Positions 45,799-54,098 of a stretch of DNA of 64,000 nucleotides are shown one piece after another. Both the position numbers and the translations under genes were made by a program. Position 1 is the first letter of the stretch, and every line of letters begins with the position of its first letter. The DNA comes from Pseudomonas sp. LB-090624 (GTDB lineage: Bacteria > Pseudomonadota > Gammaproteobacteria > Pseudomonadales > Pseudomonadaceae): the NCBI RefSeq assembly GCF_003205205.1, contig NZ_QJRL01000005.1:62001-126000 (forward strand), written 5' to 3'. Below the pieces are notes generated by a model. That model saw nothing but the letters and a program-made list of their open reading frames with translations. It ran no database searches and was not told where the DNA came from.

Positions 45799-47184
45799 AT
45801 GCACAACCACGACACTTACGCCGCCGGGCCTGCCCCCGGTGCCGTGGCCGCGTCCACCACGGCTACCCGCTATCGCTATCTGATCCTGGCTCTGATCACC
45901 ATGGTCCTGGCCTTGAGCAGCGGTGACCGCGCCGCTCTGTCTGTGGCCGGTTCCGACATGAGCAAAGAGCTCGGCATCAGCTCGGTGGAAATGGGTTACC
46001 TGTTCTCCATTTTCAGCTGGGCCTATGTGATTTTCCTGATTCCCTCCGGCTGGCTGGCCGATCGCTTCGGCTCGAAGAAAAGCATGGCCCTTGCCATCTG
46101 CATCTGGTCGGCATTCACGGTATGCATGGGCCTGGTGCACTACGTCGGCATGATCGTGCCGCTACTGCTAGCCCTGCGCTTTTTGCTTGGCGTGGCCGAA
46201 GCCCCCGTGGGTCCCGCGTCCACCCGGGTGATCGCGTCCTGGTTCCCGTCGGCGGAGCGGGGCATGGCTGGGGCCATCTTCAATAGCGCCCAATACATCT
46301 CACTGGCGTTCTTCACGCCATTCATGGGCTGGCTTTGCTATGCCTTCGGTTGGCAGTATGTGTTCATCGTCATGGGTATCGTCGGGTTCGGGATCGCCAC
46401 GATCTGGTGGAAAAACTATTACCTGCCGGTCAGTCACCCGAAGATGAATGGCGAGGAACTCGACTACTTGCGCAAAGGCGATGCGCTGGTCGATCTCGAG
46501 GCCCAGGCCTCTCTGCCCAAGGAAAAACGCCGCAGTTCGTTGGCTGAAGTGGGCCTGCTGTTCAAGAGTCGCATGCTGCTGGGCATGTTCATCAGCCAGT
46601 ACTGCGTCAGCGCGGTTACTTGGTTCTACGTGACTTGGTTCCCGATCTACCTGGTCAAGGAGCGTGGTTTCGACATTCTCCAGGCGGGACTAGTGGCCTC
46701 CATCCCGGCCTTGTGTGGGCTGATCGGCGCGGTGTCCTCTGGCTTCTTCTCCGACTACCTGCTGCGCCGTACGAAGTCGCTGAGCATCGCCCGTAAGACG
46801 CCGATCATCACTGGCGTGCTGCTGAGCTCGACGATGATGCTGTGCAACTACGTCGACGCCCAGTGGCTGGTCATCGCGGTGATGAGCCTGGCGTTCTTTG
46901 GCAAAGGCTTCGGCAACCTCGGTTTCAGCGTGGTGGCCGACACCGCCCCGCGGGAGATGATCGGCATGACCGGCGGCGTGTTCAACGCCCTGGGTAACAC
47001 CGCCGGCATCGTCACCCCAGTGGTCATCGGCTACCTGCTGCACTCCAGCGGCTCGTTCAACAGCGCACTCATCTACGTCGGCGCCCATGGCCTGCTGGCG
47101 GCGTTTTCCTACCTGGTGATCGTCGGCCGCATCCAGCGCCTGCAGCTGTCCGATTTGACCGGCAAACCTTCCCACGCTCAGTGA
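45799..47184 (+). CDS. MFS transporter, probable galactarate/glucarate/talarate importer
   Basis: A 461-residue, 12-helix major facilitator of the anion:cation symporter family (GudP/GarP/ExuT relatives). The pattern SSGDRAALSVAGSDMSKELGISSVEMGYLFSIFSWAYV and the loop GWLADRFGSKKSMALAICIWSAFT are typical. MGWLCYAFGWQYVFIVMGIVG follows. The start at 45799 has GAGG 8 bases upstream. The frame is open further into the operator region. It is first gene of the aldarate operon, so it should bring galactarate or talarate to the two dehydratases. Confidence 0.9.
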   Translation: MHNHDTYAAGPAPGAVAASTTATRYRYLILALITMVLALSSGDRAALSVAGSDMSKELGISSVEMGYLFSIFSWAYVIFLIPSGWLADRFGSKKSMALAICIWSAFTVCMGLVHYVGMIVPLLLALRFLLGVAEAPVGPASTRVIASWFPSAERGMAGAIFNSAQYISLAFFTPFMGWLCYAFGWQYVFIVMGIVGFGIATIWWKNYYLPVSHPKMNGEELDYLRKGDALVDLEAQASLPKEKRRSSLAEVGLLFKSRMLLGMFISQYCVSAVTWFYVTWFPIYLVKERGFDILQAGLVASIPALCGLIGAVSSGFFSDYLLRRTKSLSIARKTPIITGVLLSSTMMLCNYVDAQWLVIAVMSLAFFGKGFGNLGFSVVADTAPREMIGMTGGVFNALGNTAGIVTPVVIGYLLHSSGSFNSALIYVGAHGLLAAFSYLVIVGRIQRLQLSDLTGKPSHAQ

Positions 47185-47200
47185 TTCAGAGGACGACTTC

Positions 47201-48388
47201 ATGATCGAAAGCAACGTCTACATCGACCCGAAAATCGCCGCCCTGCAACCAGGGCCAGCCACCACCGACAGCATTGTTTGGATCAAGCTGTCCTATACCG
47301 TGCTGCCACTGGGTGCGCCGATCAGCGATGCCAAGGTGCTGACCGGGCGGCAGAAGCCGCTGACCGAAATCGCCTTCATTTTCGCCGAAATCCGCACCCG
47401 CGATGGCCATGAAGGAATCGGCTTCGGCTACTCCAAACGCGCCGGCGGCCCGGGCATGTACGCTCACGCCCAGGAAATCGCCCCGAACCTGCTGGGCGAA
47501 GACCCTAACGACATCGCCAAACTCTACAACAAGCTGCTTTGGGCCGGCGCTTCGATGGGCCGCAGTGGTCTCACCACCCAGGCCATCGCGCCGTTCGACA
47601 TCGCCCTGTGGGACTTGAAAGCCAAGCGTGCTGGCCTGCCACTGGCCAAGCTGCTCGGTGCTCACCGCGATTCAGTGCAGTGCTACAACACCTCCGGCGG
47701 CTACTTGTCGACGCCGCTGGAGAAAGTCCTGGAGAACGTCCAAACCTCCCGTGGCAACGGCATCGGCGGTATCAAGATCAAGGTTGGCCAGCCAGACACC
47801 AGCGTCGATTTCAAACGTGTGCAGGCGGTACGCGAGCAGCTGGGCGAAGGCTTCCCGCTGATGGTCGACGCCAACCAGCAATGGGACCGGGTCACCGCCC
47901 AGCGCTTCTGCCGCAAGCTCGAACAGTTCGACCTGACCTGGATCGAAGAGCCACTGGACAGCGCCGACGTGGAAGGCCACGCCGCCCTGGCCGCGTCGCT
48001 GGATACCGCCATTGCCACCGGCGAGATGCTCACCAGCTTCAACGAACACGCCCACCTGATCACCGCCAACGGCTGCGATTTTGTCCAGCCCGATGCGCCA
48101 CGGGTCGGCGGTATCACGCCGTTCCTGCAAATCATGAACCTGGCCAGTTTCAAGGGCCTGAAGCTGGCGCCGCACTTCGCCATGGAGATTCACTTGCACC
48201 TGGCGGCGGCCTACCCGGAAGAGCCATGGCTGGAGCATTTCGAATGGCTTGAGCCGATGTTCAATGAGCGCCTGGAGTTGCGTGAAGGGCGCATGTGGGT
48301 GCCCAACCGCCCGGGCCTGGGTTTCTCGCTCAGTGAACAGGCCCAGGCCTGGACCCAGAACAGCGTCGAGTTCGGCAAACGCCCGTGA
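47201..48388 (+). CDS. L-talarate/galactarate dehydratase (enolase superfamily)
   Basis: A 395-residue mandelate-racemase-group enzyme that dehydrates L-talarate and galactarate to 5-keto-4-deoxyglucarate. It follows the Salmonella talarate/galactarate dehydratase closely in motif order. The catalytic lysines are K192/K194 in GIKIKVGQPD, the metal ligands are D223 (MVDANQQWD), E249 (WIEEP) and E275 (ATGEML), and the base is H325 in LAPHFAMEIHLHL. The PEEPWLEHFEWLEPMFNERLELREGRMW segment near the end is characteristic. It lies 16 bases after the transporter gene. Confidence 0.92.
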   Translation: MIESNVYIDPKIAALQPGPATTDSIVWIKLSYTVLPLGAPISDAKVLTGRQKPLTEIAFIFAEIRTRDGHEGIGFGYSKRAGGPGMYAHAQEIAPNLLGEDPNDIAKLYNKLLWAGASMGRSGLTTQAIAPFDIALWDLKAKRAGLPLAKLLGAHRDSVQCYNTSGGYLSTPLEKVLENVQTSRGNGIGGIKIKVGQPDTSVDFKRVQAVREQLGEGFPLMVDANQQWDRVTAQRFCRKLEQFDLTWIEEPLDSADVEGHAALAASLDTAIATGEMLTSFNEHAHLITANGCDFVQPDAPRVGGITPFLQIMNLASFKGLKLAPHFAMEIHLHLAAAYPEEPWLEHFEWLEPMFNERLELREGRMWVPNRPGLGFSLSEQAQAWTQNSVEFGKRP

Positions 48389-48452
48389 GCAAGCCGCGGC
48401 GGTGGCGCTTCTGTCGCCATCGCGGTGTATGACATACCCATAGGAAAACACC

Positions 48453-49985
48453 ATGAGTCACCGTGAAATGAGCCCCGTCATTCGCCTCGATGCCGCTGAC
48501 AACGTCGTTGTCGCACGCGTCGAAATCCCCGCCGGCACCGCCATCCCCGGTGAAGGCGTGACTACTCGGCAGCCCGTACCGCTGGGGCACAAGGTCGCTG
48601 CCCGGCTGATCGCCAAGGGCGAGCCGGTACTCAAGTACAACACAGTGATCGGCTATGCCGCCGAGGACCTGCTGCCGGGTACCTGGATGCACAGCCACAA
48701 CATCGCCTTTGGGGAGGTCGACCGCGACTATCGCTACGGCCTGGACTATGTCCCTACCGACATGCTCCCGCCAGAGCAGCGTGCGACCTTCCTCGGCATC
48801 GTCCGGGAGGACGGTCGGGTAGCCACCCGTAACTACCTGGGGGTGTTCGTGGTCGGCAACTGCGGCGCCACCGTGGCGCGCAAGATCGCCAACCACTTCG
48901 ACAAGCACCGCCTGGCAGGCTTCCCCAACATCGACGGCGTGGTGCCTTACGTACATGAAATAGGCTGCGGCATGGAGATGACCGGCGAACCGATGGACCT
49001 GCTGCGTCGCACCATCGGTGGCTACATCAAGCACCCCAATACTGTGGGCGCGGTGGTTATCGCCCTGGGCTGCGAGCGCAACAACATCCACGGCTTCTTC
49101 GAGCAGGAAGGGCTCGCGGAAGGCGACATGCTGAAGAAGTTGGTGATCCAGGATGTCGGTGGGGTGAAGAGCGCCACCGATCAGGGCATCGCGCTGATCG
49201 AAGGCATGCTGCCCCAGGCCGATCAGGTGCGGCGCCAGCCGGTGTCCGCCGAGCACTTGATGATCGGCATGCAGTGTGGTGGCTCCGACGGCTTCTCCGG
49301 CCTCTCGGCCAACCCGGCGCTGGGCGCGGCGGTGGATATCCTGGTGCGCCATGGCGGCACCGCGATCCTTTCGGAAACCTCGGAAATTTTCGGCGTCGAG
49401 CACACGCTGACCGCCCGCGCCGTCACCCCGGCGGTGGGCCACAAGCTGATCGAGCGCATTGAATGGTGGCTGGAGTACAACCGCGGTCGCGATACCCAGA
49501 TCAATGGCCGCGTCAGCCCCGGCAACAACGCCGGTGGCCTGGCCAACGTGCTGGAAAAATCCCTGGGTGGCGCGAAGAAGGGTGGTAATGCGCCGCTGAT
49601 GGATGTGTACGAGTATGCCCATTCGGTGAAAACCCACGGCCTGGTATTCATGGACACCCCCGGCTACGACCCGGTCTCGGCCACCGGCCAGATCGCCGGC
49701 GGCGCCAACCTGATCGCCTTCACCACCGGCCGTGGTTCGTGCTTCGGTTCAGTGCCGGCACCGACCTTCAAGCTGGCTAGCAATTCGCCCATGTACCAGC
49801 GCATGAGCGACGACATGGACATCAACTGCGGGCAGATCATCGACGGCGAAAAGACCATTGCCCAGATGGGCCAGGAAATCTTCGAGCGTTTGCTCGCCCA
49901 TGCTTCGGGGGAGGCGACCAAGAGCGAGCTGAATGGCCTAGGCGAGGATGAATTCTGCCCGTGGCAGATAGGCGTGCTCGCCTGA
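48453..49985 (+). CDS. UxaA/GarD-family dehydratase (galactarate or altronate dehydratase)
   Basis: A 510-residue iron-dependent sugar-acid dehydratase. An N-terminal SAF domain (VIRLDAADNVVVARVEIPAG..PLGHKVAARLIAKGEPVLKYNTVIGYA, about 9-75) is fused to the large catalytic domain (RVATRNYLGVFVVGNCGATVARKI; MQCGGSDGFSGLSANPALGAAVD; TGRGSCFGSVPAPTFKLASNSPMY). The fusion is typical of GarD and long UxaA-like proteins. In this cluster galactarate is the likeliest substrate, but D-altronate or another epimer cannot be excluded. It follows the talarate dehydratase gene by 64 bases. Confidence 0.88.
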   Translation: MSHREMSPVIRLDAADNVVVARVEIPAGTAIPGEGVTTRQPVPLGHKVAARLIAKGEPVLKYNTVIGYAAEDLLPGTWMHSHNIAFGEVDRDYRYGLDYVPTDMLPPEQRATFLGIVREDGRVATRNYLGVFVVGNCGATVARKIANHFDKHRLAGFPNIDGVVPYVHEIGCGMEMTGEPMDLLRRTIGGYIKHPNTVGAVVIALGCERNNIHGFFEQEGLAEGDMLKKLVIQDVGGVKSATDQGIALIEGMLPQADQVRRQPVSAEHLMIGMQCGGSDGFSGLSANPALGAAVDILVRHGGTAILSETSEIFGVEHTLTARAVTPAVGHKLIERIEWWLEYNRGRDTQINGRVSPGNNAGGLANVLEKSLGGAKKGGNAPLMDVYEYAHSVKTHGLVFMDTPGYDPVSATGQIAGGANLIAFTTGRGSCFGSVPAPTFKLASNSPMYQRMSDDMDINCGQIIDGEKTIAQMGQEIFERLLAHASGEATKSELNGLGEDEFCPWQIGVLA

Positions 49986-50047
49986 CCCGGCCCTTCGCGC
50001 CTGAATCCGCTCCTGCAGGGCTGTCCTTGGTCTCCAAGGCTACACAG

Positions 50048-50090
50048 CTGTCTTGTGGGGGCGGGCTTGCCCGCGAAGCGGCCCTCTGAG
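50048..50090. repeat. REP element between dehydratase and porin genes
   Basis: TTGTGGGGGCGGGCTTGCC and CGCGAAGCGGCCC form the usual Pseudomonas REP with GCGGGC/GCCCGC arms. A second, inverted half (CCGCTCCTGCAGGG) lies at 50009-50022. Confidence 0.7.
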
Positions 50091-50141
50091 TCAACACAAT
50101 GATAAAGGCCAGCACGCTCAGCTCGGCCGAACGGACCAGTC

Positions 50142-51386
50142 ATGCATAAAAACAACAACATCCTGCCTGTTGCCTCACTGCTCTGCTTTACCCTCCCGGC
50201 CTACGCCGGGGGCTTCCTGGACGATAGCCAGGCCTCCTTGAGGTCCCAGAACTTCTACCTCAACCGTGACTTCCGTGAAGGTACGGGCATCTCCAAACGA
50301 GAGGAATGGGCCCAAGGCTTCATTCTGGATTTCCGTTCTGGCTACACCCTTGGCGCCGTCGGTTTTGGCGTCGATGCCATCGGCATGCTCGGCCTGAAGC
50401 TCGACTCCTCCCCAGGGCGCAGCGGCACCGGCCTGTTGCCGGTCGCCGACGATGGCCAGGCCCCGGACCAATACAGCAAGTTCGGCGTAACCGGCAAGGC
50501 GCGCCTGTCCAACACCGAACTGAAGATCGGCACCCAGTTGCTCAAGTACCCGACCATCGCCTCCAGCACCGGCCGTATTCTGCCGCAAACCTTCCAAGGG
50601 GGTGTGCTTACCTCGAAAGAGCTGGACAGCCTTACCCTGACCTACGCCCAGATCAATCGCACCACCAAGCGCGATTACTCGCACAGTGAGGCCATGAGCC
50701 TGGTCAATAAGAACGGCCGCTTCCGCGGCACGCCTGAGGCCGATGACTTTCGCATGGGCGGCGTGGACTACGTGGTCAACCCCAACCTGAGCCTCAGCTA
50801 TCAATACGGCGAACTGGACGAGGTTTACGGCCAGCACTATCTCGGCCTGTTCGGCAGCACCGCGTTGGGCCCCGGCAAGCTGGTCTTCGATGCGCGCTAC
50901 TTCATCAGTGATGACAAGGGCCAGGCCATGGCCGGTCGGGTCGACAACCGCGCACTCAATTTGCTGCTCAGCTACAGCCAGGCCGGGCATACCTTTGGCG
51001 CCGCCTACCAGGGCCTATCCGGCACCACGGCCATGCCTTACCTGATCGGCACCGACGCTTATCTGACCAACTACATGATGGCAGCCGACTTCATGGAAAC
51101 GGGCGAGCGTACCTGGCAGTTGCGCTACGCCTACGACTTTATCGTCCTTGGTATTCCAGGTCTGACATTCTCGACCCGCTACAACCATGCCGATCACGCC
51201 AACCCGGCGACGTTCGCCGGGGAAGGGCGCGAGTGGGAGCGTGACACGGACCTTGGCTACACGTTCCAGTCTGGGTTACTGAAGAATGTCAATGTGCTAT
51301 GGCGCAATGCAGCGCTGCGCTCCAATTATCAACGCGACATCGATGAGAACCGGCTGATTGTGAGTTACACCTTGCCATTGTTTTGA
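50142..51386 (+). CDS. OprD-family outer-membrane porin (aldarate-linked)
   Basis: A 414-residue substrate-specific porin. The signal peptide ends PAYAGG, followed by the OprD start FLDDSQASLRSQNFYLNRDFRE..EEWAQGFILDFRSGYT. The barrel ends IDENRLIVSYTLPLF. As the last gene of the aldarate cluster it should admit the sugar acids across the outer membrane. Codons 2-6 contain AAAAACAACAACA, with two AANAANAA motifs. It resembles galP at 58003 in length and in both ends, so the two are paralogues. Confidence 0.92.
   Translation: MHKNNNILPVASLLCFTLPAYAGGFLDDSQASLRSQNFYLNRDFREGTGISKREEWAQGFILDFRSGYTLGAVGFGVDAIGMLGLKLDSSPGRSGTGLLPVADDGQAPDQYSKFGVTGKARLSNTELKIGTQLLKYPTIASSTGRILPQTFQGGVLTSKELDSLTLTYAQINRTTKRDYSHSEAMSLVNKNGRFRGTPEADDFRMGGVDYVVNPNLSLSYQYGELDEVYGQHYLGLFGSTALGPGKLVFDARYFISDDKGQAMAGRVDNRALNLLLSYSQAGHTFGAAYQGLSGTTAMPYLIGTDAYLTNYMMAADFMETGERTWQLRYAYDFIVLGIPGLTFSTRYNHADHANPATFAGEGREWERDTDLGYTFQSGLLKNVNVLWRNAALRSNYQRDIDENRLIVSYTLPLF
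50148..50158 (+). promoter_or_regulatory. Hfq/Crc-type A-rich motifs inside the porin start region
   Basis: Overlapping AAAAACAA and AACAACAA matches lie within codons 2-6 of the OprD-type porin gene. This position can block translation initiation. Confidence 0.55.
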
Positions 51387-51434
51387 GTTTGCTGAGTCTA
51401 TGTACGAGGAATGACCGCTAGTGATTGGCGGTAC

Positions 51435-51467
51435 GGTCGGCAAAGTAATATTGCCGGCCATTTTTTT
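51435..51467 (+). terminator. terminator of the aldarate operon
   Basis: GGTCGGCAA pairs (one G-T) with TTGCCGGCC around AGTAATA, followed by ATTTTTTT. It is 49 bases after the porin stop. The following stretch to 51762 contains no gene I can identify. Confidence 0.88.
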
Positions 51468-51762
51468 ACCTGGGCCATAGGCTGGCCACACGGTGACGCC
51501 TTTAGCTAGCTGATCAGAACGGTCTTCACCCCGATCTACTTCGACGAGCTGTCGATCAGCAGGCTGCAGATGGCTCGGGTGAACATGCAGTCCACCCAGC
51601 GGAAAGGCCGCGATCTTAGCAAATCCGGTTGCGGCGTTGTGGTCACTTCCAGAGCGGTTGCAAGGTGCGCTGTCTGTATCGCGATAATGGCAAAGGGTCA
51701 GCATGGACTTGCGCGAACCCGCCCTCGAAACTGATCCATTCGCATCTGGACCAGGGCCGGTC

Positions 51763-52479
51763 ATGAATAACCTGCAACGCACACTCTCTCTCATGCTGCT
51801 GCTGGCAGCCGCTTCATTGACCGCCTGCGTCCCGTGGAAACGCGAACGCGCCGCCTACGCGGACCTTTGCGAATCCGAGTTCCAGTTCAAAGTGCCAGGC
51901 CCGCAGGGGGAGACCACCCTCTACCTGGAAACCTACCTCTACGACCATGCCGCCCTATGGGGCGAAAAGCGCTATGAGCAAAGCCTGTACGTGCAGTACC
52001 CGGGCGAGAAGTACTCGCGGCAGGAATTCTTTGTGCAAATGATCGCCTACAACAAAGACCGCCAACGACCGTCGACCGATGCCAAGCGTGGCGAGCCGCC
52101 GATACCGGTGCTGTATGACAGCCGTAAGGCTTACATCACCTTTGAAGACGGCTCGCGCCTGAATGCGCGGCCCGAGGTGTACCTGGGCATCAACGAGACC
52201 TACGACTTTCCGTTGGTGAATGAGAAGACTGCCCGGCCATCGCCGTATGACATCAATAGCGATGAAGTGCACCGGATGATTCCCAGGATGACCAACAACA
52301 AGCGCTATGGCTCGGCTTACGTGATCTTTCAGACGGACAAGTTCGAGGCAGATTCCAAGTGGACGATTCATCTGGGGGCACTGGATGTGCAGGGCCGCAA
52401 GGTGCAGATTCCGCCGCTGAAGCTCTGCTATCACCCGGTGGAGGAATGGATCGGGATCGAGCCGCTCATGCGGCCTTGA
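51763..52479 (+). CDS. lipoprotein of unknown function (238 aa)
   Basis: A 238-residue lipoprotein. The signal peptide ends in the lipobox LTAC (near residue 22). The mature part is hydrophilic and mostly beta-like (CESEFQFKVPGPQGETTLYLETYLYDHAALWGEKRYEQSLYVQYPGEKYSRQEFF..). It ends with a second extracellular-looking domain (KWTIHLGALDVQGRKVQIPPLKLCYHPVEEW). I start it at ATG 51763, where the signal peptide begins. The frame is open 20 codons further upstream. It is a single gene and function is unknown. Confidence 0.75.
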   Translation: MNNLQRTLSLMLLLAAASLTACVPWKRERAAYADLCESEFQFKVPGPQGETTLYLETYLYDHAALWGEKRYEQSLYVQYPGEKYSRQEFFVQMIAYNKDRQRPSTDAKRGEPPIPVLYDSRKAYITFEDGSRLNARPEVYLGINETYDFPLVNEKTARPSPYDINSDEVHRMIPRMTNNKRYGSAYVIFQTDKFEADSKWTIHLGALDVQGRKVQIPPLKLCYHPVEEWIGIEPLMRP

Positions 52480-52506
52480 GTGGAAGGTGGCCGCCATGGG
52501 AGGTTT

Positions 52507-52752
52507 GGTGGCGGTGAGATCGCGCGCCGCCCGCGCGGCGCATCGCGAGCTGCGCTCGCTCCTACGTTTGTTTCGGTCCAATTATTCCTGGGGGATTTGC
52601 GCGCGTACGCCTTGGCGCATGGCGCGATATCGCGTCGTAGAAACAAGGCGGTCGCGCGCGCCTCTCACAGGCATAACTGGCCCGAAAAAAACGTAGGAGC
52701 GAGCGTAGCTCGCGATGCGCCGCGCGGGCGGCGCTCGATCTCACCGCCACCA
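52507..52752. repeat. large inverted REP doublet (REPIN)
   Basis: The arm at 52507-52576 (starting GTGGCGGTGAGATC) recurs in inverse orientation at 52682-52752 with three visible differences over about 70 bases. Weaker symmetry continues inward for about 15 bases. Each arm contains the REP hairpin GCGAGC..GCTCGC and GTAGGAGCGAGC. The ~105-base spacer is GC-rich. The whole can fold into one long hairpin. This is the REP doublet (REPIN) architecture mobilised by RAYT transposases. No RAYT gene is in the window. Confidence 0.85.
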
Positions 52753-52811
52753 CAAATCCACCTGCGAACACCCCCTAGCCCCCCATTGCGAATTTCCTGG
52801 TTTCAGCTAAC

Positions 52812-52850
52812 TTATACAAAAACCTATACAAGATTGAGGTCTTGTACATG
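52812..52850 (+). promoter_or_regulatory. repeated ATACAA sites upstream of the DCC-folE unit
   Basis: TTATACAA (52812-52819) and TATACAA (52825-52831) are direct repeats 12 bases apart, followed by an inverted TTGTACATGTA (52842-52852). Such repeats are compatible with a MerR-type light/B12 regulator of the CarH/LitR group, which in Pseudomonas controls folE- and photolyase-type genes. That assignment is inference. Confidence 0.45.
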
Positions 52851-53036
52851 TATTTCGAATGGCCCTTCACCCTGTGCTTCGACGGCGCTTGCCCATTGTG
52901 CGCTCGGGAGATACGTCCCCTGTTTTCGGTTCTTTACAGGCTGTTCTGTCGATTGAGGCCACACTTGGCCTGGCTACCACATCCCGATGGCGGGCACCGC
53001 TGTAGCGGTGAGGAGTCCAAATGTCACACACGTTAG
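52848..53036 (+). pseudogene. DCC-family (DUF393) thiol-disulfide oxidoreductase with internal deletion
   Basis: The frame begins MYFEWPFTLCFDGACPLCAREIR, the DCC motif (DGxCPLC) of DUF393 proteins. It passes directly to PLFSVLYRLFCRLRPHLAWLPHPDGGHRC, which looks like the C-terminal helix of the same family. Normal members have about 110-140 residues and this has 62. The middle helices are missing, although the frame stays open. It ends inside the folE start. It is probably a non-functional deletion derivative. Confidence 0.6.
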
Positions 53037-53581
53037 CCGAGCACTACCATGAAATTCTCGTCGGCATTGGTGAGAACCCGCAGCGCGAAGGGCTCCTGGA
53101 TACACCCCAGCGTGCGGCCAAAGCCATGCAGTACCTGTGCAACGGGTATGCCCAGAATCTTCACGAGGTCGTGAACGGCGCTTTGTTCGAGAGTGAAAAC
53201 GATGAAATGATTGTGGTGCGGGACATCGAGCTCTACTCCTTGTGCGAACACCACATGTTGCCATTCATTGGCAAGGCGCATGTCGCGTACCTGCCAACAG
53301 GGCGCGTGCTAGGGCTTTCAAAGGTTGCACGTGTGGTGGATATGTTCGCCCGTCGTTTACAGATACAGGAAAACCTCACACGGCAGATTGCGTATGCCGT
53401 GCAGGAGGTCACGGATGCCGCAGGAGTAGCGGTCGTGATCGAAGCCAAGCATATGTGCATGATGATGCGCGGGGTAGAGAAGCAGAACTCGGTGATGATG
53501 ACATCCGTGATGTTAGGTGAGTTTCGCGACGACCCCTCCACGCGGCACGAATTCCTTAACCTCATTGGACGACACAACTGA
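53021..53581 (+). CDS. folE: GTP cyclohydrolase I
   Basis: A 186-residue enzyme converting GTP to dihydroneopterin triphosphate, the first step of folate/pterin synthesis. The zinc ligands are C75 and H78 in [12 protein letters not shown] and C146 in [11 protein letters not shown]. The [28 protein letters not shown] core is complete. GAGGAG lies before the ATG. Extra folE copies of this kind in pseudomonads often sit with DUF393, DUF3429 and photolyase-type genes, and the neighbours here (DCC remnant, DUF3429) fit that setting. The product may feed pterin cofactors of light or stress responses. Confidence 0.95.
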   Translation: MSHTLAEHYHEILVGIGENPQREGLLDTPQRAAKAMQYLCNGYAQNLHEVVNGALFESENDEMIVVRDIELYSLCEHHMLPFIGKAHVAYLPTGRVLGLSKVARVVDMFARRLQIQENLTRQIAYAVQEVTDAAGVAVVIEAKHMCMMMRGVEKQNSVMMTSVMLGEFRDDPSTRHEFLNLIGRHN

Positions 53582-53616
53582 CATCCGGTCCTGAACCGTT
53601 GCGAAGGGGCGCCCAG

Positions 53617-54075
53617 ATGAGTTCCGTTGCTACCGCTTTATCTCCAAGCCGCTTCACTGTCCTGGGTTACGGCGGCCTGCTGCCGTTTATTGGTTTGACG
53701 GCGCTCATCCTCTTTTCGGCTGAATATCGAGCGTTTTTCTCGATGATGCTGGTTGGCTATGGCGCGGTGATATTGAGCTTCGTCGGTGCCCTGCACTGGG
53801 GGTTCGCCATGACCTTGCAGGGTTTGACCGCGAAGCAGCGCCAAGATCGACTGGTGTGGAGCGTTATACCGGCCCTGGTCGGCTGGGTTAGCACGTTGCT
53901 GCCTGTGCCAGTGGGGTGTCTGGTGTTGACCTTCGGTTTTGTCGGCCATCTTTGGCAGGATCGCAAACTGGCGCAAGCCGTGCCTGGGTGGTATCTGCCG
54001 ATGCGCGTACATTTAACGGCTGTCGCGAGCCTCTGTTTGCTGGTCAGTGCACTTGCGGTGTCCATTCATTTTTGA
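53617..54075 (+). CDS. DUF3429 family membrane protein
   Basis: A 152-residue inner-membrane protein with four to five hydrophobic segments (VLGYGGLLPFIGLTALILF; FFSMMLVGYGAVILSFVGALHWGFAM; WSVIPALVGWVSTLLP). The LPFxxL..YGAVILSFLGAxHWGxA pattern is that of DUF3429. It starts 35 bases after folE, with GAAGGGG before the ATG, so it is co-transcribed. The function is unknown, and family members commonly cluster with photolyase-like genes. Confidence 0.85.
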   Translation: MSSVATALSPSRFTVLGYGGLLPFIGLTALILFSAEYRAFFSMMLVGYGAVILSFVGALHWGFAMTLQGLTAKQRQDRLVWSVIPALVGWVSTLLPVPVGCLVLTFGFVGHLWQDRKLAQAVPGWYLPMRVHLTAVASLCLLVSALAVSIHF

Positions 54076-54098
54076 AACCCCAAGCGACCATTGATGAG

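Noticed and set aside
51490..51620. Open plus-strand stretch after the aldarate terminator (RTVFTPIYFDELSISRLQM)
   Set aside because: Short, without start or ribosome site, and not assignable to a family.
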